Assembly (NCBI GenBank): GCA_028691335.1
Contig: JAQUZK010000004.1
Span: 1 to 20,198, forward strand
Reading direction: 5' to 3'
DNA: 20,198 nucleotides
From: Candidatus Izemoplasmatales bacterium
GTDB taxonomy: Bacteria; Bacillota_I; Bacilli_A; Izemoplasmatales; Hujiaoplasmataceae
Shown: positions 14,987 to 20,198 of the stretch, piece after piece
Layout: each line of letters starts with the position of its first letter
How positions within the stretch are numbered: the stretch's first letter is position 1
Notes under the pieces: model-generated
What the model saw: only the letters and a program-made list of their open reading frames with translations
Told to the model about the DNA's origin: nothing
Databases searched by the model: none
Made by a program: the position numbers and the translations under genes

Positions 14987-14995
14987 ATTATAACA
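14987..14995 (-). promoter_or_regulatory. Extended -10 promoter of the M29 aminopeptidase gene
   Basis: Minus-strand TGTTATAAT in the context CATGTTATAAT, the same 11 bases as at the cupin promoter (6861-6871). The hexamer 17 bases upstream (TTTTAT) is poor, as expected if the extended -10 carries recognition. Confidence 0.6.
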
Positions 14996-15067
14996 TGTTT
15001 TTGTTTTTTATAAAATATTATGTTGTTGAATGATTACAATATATGATTATATTAAAAATATTTTTTA

Positions 15068-15076
15068 TGATATAAT
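15068..15076 (+). promoter_or_regulatory. Extended -10 promoter of the ldh-msrB operon
   Basis: TGATATAAT (15068-15076), an extended -10 box 36 bases before the ATG at 15112. No good -35 is seen. No terminator lies between the four genes downstream, so this probably drives them all. Confidence 0.6.
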
Positions 15077-15111
15077 CTAAATATAAAACTAATAGTAAGG
15101 AAGTGGTTGAC

Positions 15112-16215
15112 ATGAGTGAAAATATTTATGTGAGTTGGGATTTCATAAAAGATTTCATTACAAGTGCATTTATCAAGATTGGTGTTCCAAAAAATGATGC
15201 AGAAATTTGTGCTGATGTTTTAATGGAAAGTGATCGAAGAGGAATTGATTCTCACGGAGTAAATCGTTTTAAACCGATTTATATAGATAGAATTAACAAA
15301 GGTATCCAAAATCCAGTTACAAAGATTGATATTTTAAGAGAAACTCCTACAACAGCTGTTTTTGACGCTAATGATGGCATGGGTATGGTAGCGAGTCATA
15401 AAGCTATGAGTTTAGCAATTGATAAGGCTAAGAAGTATGGTATGGGTATGGTTGTGGTTAGAAATTCAACTCACTATGGTATTGCAGGATATTACGCAAC
15501 AATGGCTGCTAAAGCTGGGATGATTGGGATAACTGGTACCAATGCTAGACCTTCTATAGCTCCTACTTTTGGTGTGGAAAATATGTTAGGCACAAATCCT
15601 TTAACTGTTGGATTTCCAACTGATGAAGAGTTTCCTTTTGTTTTAGATTGTGCAACCAGCATTACTCAAAGAGGTAAAATAGAGTATTTTGCAAAGATTG
15701 GTAAGGATACACCTTCAGGAATGGTAATTGGTAGGGATGGTTTACCTAAAACTGATTCTAAACAAATTTTAAAAGACTTAGTAAATAATGAAGCGGCTTT
15801 ATCTCCTTTAGGAGGTATTGGTGAAGAGTTAGCTGGTTATAAAGGATACGGATATGCGACAGTTGTAGAAGTGTTGAGTTCAGCTTTACAAGCAGGCAGT
15901 TTTCTTAAGATGCTTACTGGCGTTGATGAAAAGGGAAACGATAAACCTTATCATCTTGGCCATTTCTTTATTGCTATAGATACTGAAGCCTTTATGGGGG
16001 TGGATAGTTTTAAGAAAACTACTGGAGAGATTTTAAGAGCATTAAGATCAAGTACAAAATCCCCAGGAGAAAAAAGAATATACACAGCTGGAGAAAAAGA
16101 ATATCTTTCCTGGCTTGAAAGAAAGGATAAGGGCGTTCCTTTAAATGAAGCGTGTATTAATGATATAAAAACCGTTAATAAGATGCTTGATTTGAATAAA
16201 GAACTACCATTTTAA
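15112..16215 (+). CDS. Ldh2-family NAD(P)-dependent malate/lactate/ureidoglycolate-type dehydrogenase
   Basis: Member of the malate/L-lactate/ureidoglycolate dehydrogenase family, which interconverts 2-hydroxy acids and 2-oxo acids with a nicotinamide cofactor and is unrelated to classical LDH/MDH. Markers are RGIDSHGVNR (His48), the catalytic NSTHYGIAGYY (His121), GTNARPSIAPTFG, MLGTNPLTVGFP and LDCATSITQRGKIEYF, then AGYKGYGYATVVEVLSSAL. The substrate cannot be read from sequence; malate, lactate, sulfolactate and ureidoglycolate enzymes all share these motifs. I start at the ATG at 15112, after AAGGAAGTGG, giving 367 residues; a GTG at 15103 overlaps that ribosome site. It is the first gene of a four-gene operon, with msrB four bases downstream. 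Confidence 0.9.
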   Translation: MSENIYVSWDFIKDFITSAFIKIGVPKNDAEICADVLMESDRRGIDSHGVNRFKPIYIDRINKGIQNPVTKIDILRETPTTAVFDANDGMGMVASHKAMSLAIDKAKKYGMGMVVVRNSTHYGIAGYYATMAAKAGMIGITGTNARPSIAPTFGVENMLGTNPLTVGFPTDEEFPFVLDCATSITQRGKIEYFAKIGKDTPSGMVIGRDGLPKTDSKQILKDLVNNEAALSPLGGIGEELAGYKGYGYATVVEVLSSALQAGSFLKMLTGVDEKGNDKPYHLGHFFIAIDTEAFMGVDSFKKTTGEILRALRSSTKSPGEKRIYTAGEKEYLSWLERKDKGVPLNEACINDIKTVNKMLDLNKELPF

Positions 16216-16219
16216 ATAT

Positions 16220-16654
16220 ATGAGCAAATATGATAAGGAAATTAAAAAACTAAACCCAATACAGTTTTTCGTAACTCAACAAAACGGTACCGAGAAGCCT
16301 TATGATAATGAGTATAATAAAGAATTTAGAGATGGAATTTATGTGGATGTTGTATCTAAAGAAGTCCTTTTTTCATCAAAAGATAAATTCGATGCTCATT
16401 GTGGTTGGCCTTCTTTTATAAACCCAATCAACAAGGATAATATCAAGACAAATATGGATATATCTCATGGAATGATAAGGACAGAAGTAAGATCAAAAGA
16501 AGGTAATAGTCATTTAGGTCATGTTTTTGATGATGGACCAAATGGAAATTTGAGATACTGCATAAATTCAGCTTCACTTATCTTTATTCCAAAAGAAGAA
16601 ATGATTGATAAAGGTTATAAAGCTTACTTGTATTTATTTGAGGAGAGCAAATAA
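16220..16654 (+). CDS. msrB: Peptide-methionine (R)-S-oxide reductase
   Basis: Repairs methionine-R-sulfoxide in proteins at thioredoxin's expense. The 144-residue stand-alone domain has LNPIQFFVTQQNGTEKPYDN, the resolving-cysteine region FDAHCGWPSF (Cys61), MIRTEVRSKEGNSHLGHVFDDGP and the catalytic RYCINSASL (Cys114). The usual structural CxxC zinc pairs are absent, as in many Gram-positive MsrB proteins. No MsrA domain is fused. It begins four bases after the dehydrogenase stop without an obvious ribosome site, and its TAA shares one base with the next start (TAATG), so it belongs to a tightly coupled operon. Confidence 0.96.
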   Translation: MSKYDKEIKKLNPIQFFVTQQNGTEKPYDNEYNKEFRDGIYVDVVSKEVLFSSKDKFDAHCGWPSFINPINKDNIKTNMDISHGMIRTEVRSKEGNSHLGHVFDDGPNGNLRYCINSASLIFIPKEEMIDKGYKAYLYLFEESK

Positions 16655-17391
16655 TGGATGATATTATAAAACGAAATAGAGAAACCATCAAACCAAGATG
16701 GTTAGGGTTATATAGTGTAGAAAGCGCTAAAAGAAAAGGTTTAGAAAGACCGAGGCAATTTCTTGAAATCAATAATGATAGCCAAGCTATTAGTCTTCTT
16801 AAAGAGTTTGATAACATTGAAAAAATAACTTTATCAGAAGCTATTAAGCGAAGAAGAAGCCTAAGAGATTATGATGATGCGTATTTAAGTTTTGAGGAGT
16901 TTTCTTATTTGCTTTGGGAAACTTCGAGAGTTGATGAAGTTAGATCAAATGCTGTATTCAGGACGATACCTACAGCTGGTGCAACAAATTCTATGGAAAC
17001 ATATGTTTTTGTTAATAATGTCGAAGAATTAAAAACGGGGATCTATTTATATTTACAAAAAGACCATAAACTTTTGCTAATTAAAAGAACAAAGGAAATC
17101 GTTAATGAAGTAAATGATTCTTTGTTAAAACAATTAAGAGGTGCGCAAGTTGCATTTTTCTTTACAACCGTAGCTGAAAGAATTGAATATAAGTATGATT
17201 TTTGTGCACATAAAATGATTGCTATAGAAGCCGGGCATGCTTGTCAAAATCTTTCTTTATCAGCTGAAGCTATAGGTTGTGGCGCTTGCGCTATATGTGC
17301 TTATGATCAAGAAAAAGTAGACCGATTATTAAATGTTAATGGTGAGGATCATTTTACCGTGTATTGTGCAACTGTAGGAAAAAAGAAATAA
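16654..17391 (+). CDS. SagB-type nitroreductase-family flavoprotein
   Basis: FMN-dependent oxidoreductase of the nitroreductase fold, in the subgroup named after SagB/thiazole-oxidase dehydrogenases. Visible are KRRRSLRDY (about residues 66-74, the FMN-phosphate arginines), LSFEEFSYLLWETSRV, FRTIPTAGATNSMETYVFV and the C-terminal IEAGHACQNLSLSAEAIGCGACAI. No azole-forming cyclodehydratase or precursor peptide is nearby, so a peptide-toxin role is unlikely; small-molecule reduction or redox defence is more plausible with MsrB adjacent, but that is inference. The start overlaps the msrB stop by one base, with GAGGAG upstream inside msrB. Confidence 0.87.
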   Translation: MDDIIKRNRETIKPRWLGLYSVESAKRKGLERPRQFLEINNDSQAISLLKEFDNIEKITLSEAIKRRRSLRDYDDAYLSFEEFSYLLWETSRVDEVRSNAVFRTIPTAGATNSMETYVFVNNVEELKTGIYLYLQKDHKLLLIKRTKEIVNEVNDSLLKQLRGAQVAFFFTTVAERIEYKYDFCAHKMIAIEAGHACQNLSLSAEAIGCGACAICAYDQEKVDRLLNVNGEDHFTVYCATVGKKK

Positions 17392-17412
17392 CAAAAAGAA
17401 GGAAGGGTAAAA

Positions 17413-18693
17413 ATGAAAATTAGTGATGTTGTTTTTAAGACTTATGAAGAAGTCGAGAAAATGGAAAGATTTGACTTGAAGTCAATGCCAAAAAAGGCTA
17501 AATGGTATTTACAAGTTTTGGCATGGGGATTATCAATACCTGAAACATTTATTAGAAAAGTAAAAATTACAAAAGTAAATATGGATAAAGTGAAAGGCCC
17601 TTATGTGCTTTTATGTAATCATAATAGTTTTTTCGATTTTAAAGTAGCTACAAGAGCGTTTTTTCCTAGAAGAGCAAATTATGTGGTTGCGGTTGATGGA
17701 TTTATAAATAGAGAGAAGCTTATGCGAAATGTTGGTTGTATAGGAAAAAGAAAGTTTGTAGCAGACCCTTCTATTGTAAAACAATTAAAGCATTCACTAG
17801 AAGTGAATAAATCGATTGCAGTAATATATCCCGAAGCAAGATATTCTTTAATTGGAACTACAGCGATACTTCCAGATAGTCTAGGTAAATTAGTCAAAAT
17901 GTTTAAGTATCCTGTTGTTACATTGATTTCACATGGTCATCATTTACATCAACCAGTTTGGAACTTCAAGAAAAGAAAAGTTCCTGTTAAATCAGTTATG
18001 ACTTATTTATTGTCAACCGAGGATTTGGAGAAACTCTCTGTAGATGAAATTAATAGTAGAATTAAAACATCATTTTATTATAATGATTACGAATATCAAG
18101 CAAACAATAACATAAAAATTAAGGGAAATGATAGAGCTGTTAATCTTGAAAAAGTATTATACAAATGTCCTCATTGTAAAAATGAAAAAAGTATGCATAG
18201 CGAAAACAATAAGCTTTATTGCTCAAACTGTAAACATGAATACCATGTTGATGAGTATAATAGATTAAATGAAAGCACCGGAAATACAATTTTTAATTTT
18301 ATTCCTGATTGGTATGAATGGCAAAGAAAAGAAGTGGCAAATGAAATTGAAAAAGGTAGTTACAATTTAGAAATAGATGTTTATGTCGATTCACTCCCTA
18401 ACAGTACTGGTTTTTATCGATTGGGTAAGGGTAAACTAATTCATAATCAAGAAGGGTTTAAACTTACTGCAAAATTTCAAGATCACGATTTTGAGATAAC
18501 TAAACCAGTACTAAGCAACTATGGAGTACATGTTGAGTTTGAATACTTTGGTAAGGGAGATTGCATTAGCTTTTCTACAGCAAAAGATAGTTATTATTTG
18601 TTTCCGGTTAATAAAGATGTATCAGTTACTAAGATTCACTTTGCTGTAGAAGAACTCTACAAGATTAAAACAAAAAAGTCTACTTCACAGTAG
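17413..18693 (+). CDS. PlsC-like acyltransferase with C-terminal zinc ribbon
   Basis: Residues about 40-220 look like a glycerolipid acyltransferase. The HX4D box is NHNSFFDF (His70, Asp75), and YPEARYS (139-145) stands where EGxR or PEGTRS is usual. No strong membrane helix is seen; residues 30-50 form an amphipathic stretch. A four-cysteine zinc ribbon follows, CPHC (252/255) and CSNC (270/273), then about 150 residues of beta-rich sequence I do not recognise (DWYEWQRKEVANEIEKGSYNLEID...). The likely role is lysophospholipid acylation in membrane lipid synthesis, with the zinc-ribbon half perhaps regulatory or for docking. GGAAGG precedes the ATG. It is the last gene of the operon, 21 bases after the nitroreductase. 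Confidence 0.85.
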   Translation: MKISDVVFKTYEEVEKMERFDLKSMPKKAKWYLQVLAWGLSIPETFIRKVKITKVNMDKVKGPYVLLCNHNSFFDFKVATRAFFPRRANYVVAVDGFINREKLMRNVGCIGKRKFVADPSIVKQLKHSLEVNKSIAVIYPEARYSLIGTTAILPDSLGKLVKMFKYPVVTLISHGHHLHQPVWNFKKRKVPVKSVMTYLLSTEDLEKLSVDEINSRIKTSFYYNDYEYQANNNIKIKGNDRAVNLEKVLYKCPHCKNEKSMHSENNKLYCSNCKHEYHVDEYNRLNESTGNTIFNFIPDWYEWQRKEVANEIEKGSYNLEIDVYVDSLPNSTGFYRLGKGKLIHNQEGFKLTAKFQDHDFEITKPVLSNYGVHVEFEYFGKGDCISFSTAKDSYYLFPVNKDVSVTKIHFAVEELYKIKTKKSTSQ

Positions 18694-18702
18694 ACCTTTT
18701 TT
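18672..18702. terminator. Bidirectional terminator between acyltransferase and GGT genes
   Basis: GTCTAC (18678-18683) pairs with GTAGAC (18690-18695), and the stem extends past one mismatch by an A-run against a T-run (18697-18702). The acyltransferase TAG lies in the right arm, and the convergent GGT stop at 18701-18703 touches the T-run. Confidence 0.75.
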
Positions 18703-20198
18703 AATAATATGCTACATATCCTTGACATCTAGTTTCGGATCCGACTTCATAATGATCATCATTTTTAAGGATAATTTGTCCGTTTCCAAATCCTCCGATT
18801 CGATCTTCAAATTTAATCTCGTGACCAGATGAAATAAGAAAATCGATAATAGATTGCGGAAACTTGGGTTCTATAGATACAATTTTGTCTTTATCCCACC
18901 TAAATCTAGGCGCATCGATAGCCTCTTGGGGACTCATTTTGAAATCTATCATATTCATAATAACTTGTAAATGACCTTGTGGTTGCATGAAACCACCCAT
19001 AACTCCGAAGGGACCAATCGGTAAATTATCCTTCATTATAAATCCGGGGATGATAGTATGATATGTTTTTTTATTAGGCATCAAGCAATTATCATGGTTA
19101 TAATCTAAAGAGAAAGTGTGTCCTCTATTTTGCATAGATATCCCAGTGTCGTCAATAACTATTCCACTTCCAAATCCCATATAATTACTTTGTATAAAAG
19201 AAACCATGTTTCCTTCTTTGTCAGCAGTTGCAAGGTAAACTGTTCCACTCTTCTTATAGTCTATTGGACTATACATTTTAGCCTTTTCTGTAATTTCTTT
19301 TACTCTTAGATTTGAGTATTCATCACTAAGTAAAAATTCTGATTTCATTTTCATAAACTTTGGATCAGTCACATATTTCATCGTGTCAGAAAAAGCGATT
19401 TTCAATGCTTCTATTTGACGATGATAAGTTATTGACTCTTCTTGTTTGAAATCAAACTTCTTTAGAATATTTAAAGCCATTAAAGCAGTTATACCTTGTC
19501 CATTAGGAGGTAACTCTAAAATATCATATCCTTTATAGTTAATAGATACTGGTGAGACAAATTCAACTTCATAATTAGCTAGATCTTCTCTATCAAGATA
19601 TCCATTATGTTTTTCCATAAAACTAGTAATCTTTTCAGCTAAGTAACCTTTATAGAAACTATCACTGTTGGTTAAACCTATTTCCTCTAGTGTTTTGGCC
19701 ATTAATTTACTTTTAAAAGTATCTCCAGCCTTATAATACTTATCTCCATTTTTAAACACTTTGAAAAAGTGTTCGTATTCACTTGTTTTATTGTTCTCTT
19801 CATAATGTCTTATTGAGTTTTCGAAGTAATGACCTACATAAGGTCCGATACTAAAACCTTCTCTAGCAAGATTTATTGCGGGGGTTAAAACTTCAATTAA
19901 ACTTAGGTTTCCAAATTTTTCAATTAAGGCTGCCCATGTCTTTGGAGCACCAGGAACTGTGATGGGTATTACCCCAAATTTAGGCATAGAACTGTAATTT
20001 AAATTTTTAATTTTTTCTATATTAATGTTTCTAGAACTTCGTCCAGAACCATTTATGCCATATATTTTGCCTTTGTAATTGATAATGGCAAAAGCATCGC
20101 TTCCAATACCGTTGCTACAAGGTTCAACCACTGTTAAACAAGCAGCAGTAGCTACCGCTGCATCTATAGCGTTACCACCTTTCTTTAAAATTTCTAAA
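18701..20198 (-). CDS. Gamma-glutamyltransferase-family Ntn hydrolase, 5' end outside window
   Basis: Enzyme made as one chain that cleaves itself before a threonine, which becomes the nucleophile. It hydrolyses or transfers gamma-glutamyl groups, or is a relative with a different acyl substrate. The frame stays open to the window edge, reading LEILKKGGNAIDAAVATAA before VVEPCSNGIGSDAF, so the GTG at 20131 is internal and the start is upstream of the window on this strand. The large-subunit part has GVIPITVPGAPKTWAALIEKFG. The junction KSGTVYLATADKEGNMVSF places the nucleophile Thr at 19241-19243. The small subunit has YMGFGSGIVIDDTGISMQNRG and GGFMQPQGHLQVIMNM. The style resembles the B. subtilis YwrD branch rather than secreted Ggt. 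Whether a signal peptide exists cannot be seen. Confidence 0.9.
   Translation of the reverse strand, partial: LEILKKGGNAIDAAVATAACLTVVEPCSNGIGSDAFAIINYKGKIYGINGSGRSSRNINIEKIKNLNYSSMPKFGVIPITVPGAPKTWAALIEKFGNLSLIEVLTPAINLAREGFSIGPYVGHYFENSIRHYEENNKTSEYEHFFKVFKNGDKYYKAGDTFKSKLMAKTLEEIGLTNSDSFYKGYLAEKITSFMEKHNGYLDREDLANYEVEFVSPVSINYKGYDILELPPNGQGITALMALNILKKFDFKQEESITYHRQIEALKIAFSDTMKYVTDPKFMKMKSEFLLSDEYSNLRVKEITEKAKMYSPIDYKKSGTVYLATADKEGNMVSFIQSNYMGFGSGIVIDDTGISMQNRGHTFSLDYNHDNCLMPNKKTYHTIIPGFIMKDNLPIGPFGVMGGFMQPQGHLQVIMNMIDFKMSPQEAIDAPRFRWDKDKIVSIEPKFPQSIIDFLISSGHEIKFEDRIGGFGNGQIILKNDDHYEVGSETRCQGYVAYY

Noticed and set aside
16654..17391. Thiazole/oxazole-modified peptide (streptolysin S-like) gene cluster
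   Set aside because: Only the SagB-type oxidoreductase is present; no cyclodehydratase, leader peptide or exporter gene is in the window.

Overview
This AT-rich window looks like chromosome from a low-GC Gram-positive-type bacterium, probably on the Mollicutes side of Bacillota (Acholeplasma / Haloplasma / Izemoplasma-like). That placement is an inference from the style of the pyruvate dehydrogenase E1-alpha, the base composition and the compact gene spacing. Translation appears to use the standard bacterial code: tryptophans are TGG throughout, and TGA ends lplA and the marR gene. No tRNA, rRNA, CRISPR array, transposase or phage gene was seen.

Layout. (1) 1-1950 (+): a C1B-family aminopeptidase C, cut by the window edge, followed closely by a short lipoate-protein ligase. 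(2) 1989-6723 (-): a complete pyruvate dehydrogenase operon in the order E1-alpha, E1-beta, E2, E3, convergent with the ligase across a shared hairpin. The ligase could attach scavenged lipoate to the single lipoyl domain of E2. (3) 6724-7387: a divergent control region with a perfect inverted repeat, then a single-domain cupin gene and its terminator. (4) 7465-9545 (+): a quinone-stress operon resembling Bacillus/Staphylococcus mhq (VOC dioxygenase mhqE, MarR repressor mhqR, esterase mhqD). A perfect 20-bp palindrome fills the space between its -35 and -10 boxes and closely resembles the MhqR operator. (5) 9546-10247 (-): a three-helix membrane protein with a C-terminal RCK_C (TrkA_C) domain, interrupted by one in-frame TGA. 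(6) 10417-11025 (+): ribosomal protein L25/Ctc. (7) 11067-14952 (-): a membrane-anchored endonuclease I, an AraC-type regulator with a consensus sigma-A promoter and direct repeats, and an M29 metallo-aminopeptidase. (8) 15112-18693 (+): a four-gene operon with an Ldh2-family dehydrogenase, MsrB, a SagB-type nitroreductase and a PlsC-like acyltransferase carrying a zinc ribbon. (9) 18701 to the window end (-): a gamma-glutamyltransferase-like Ntn hydrolase, 5' end missing.

Together the genes suggest a heterotroph that degrades peptides (PepC, M29), gamma-glutamyl compounds (GGT) and extracellular DNA (endonuclease I), oxidises pyruvate with a lipoate-dependent complex, and carries electrophile and oxidant defences (mhq operon, MsrB, nitroreductase). 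Convergent genes share bidirectional terminators, and several stop codons lie inside terminator hairpins. The most unusual items are the mhq operator/promoter overlap, the interrupted RCK_C membrane gene, the repeats at the araC promoter and the zinc-ribbon acyltransferase.
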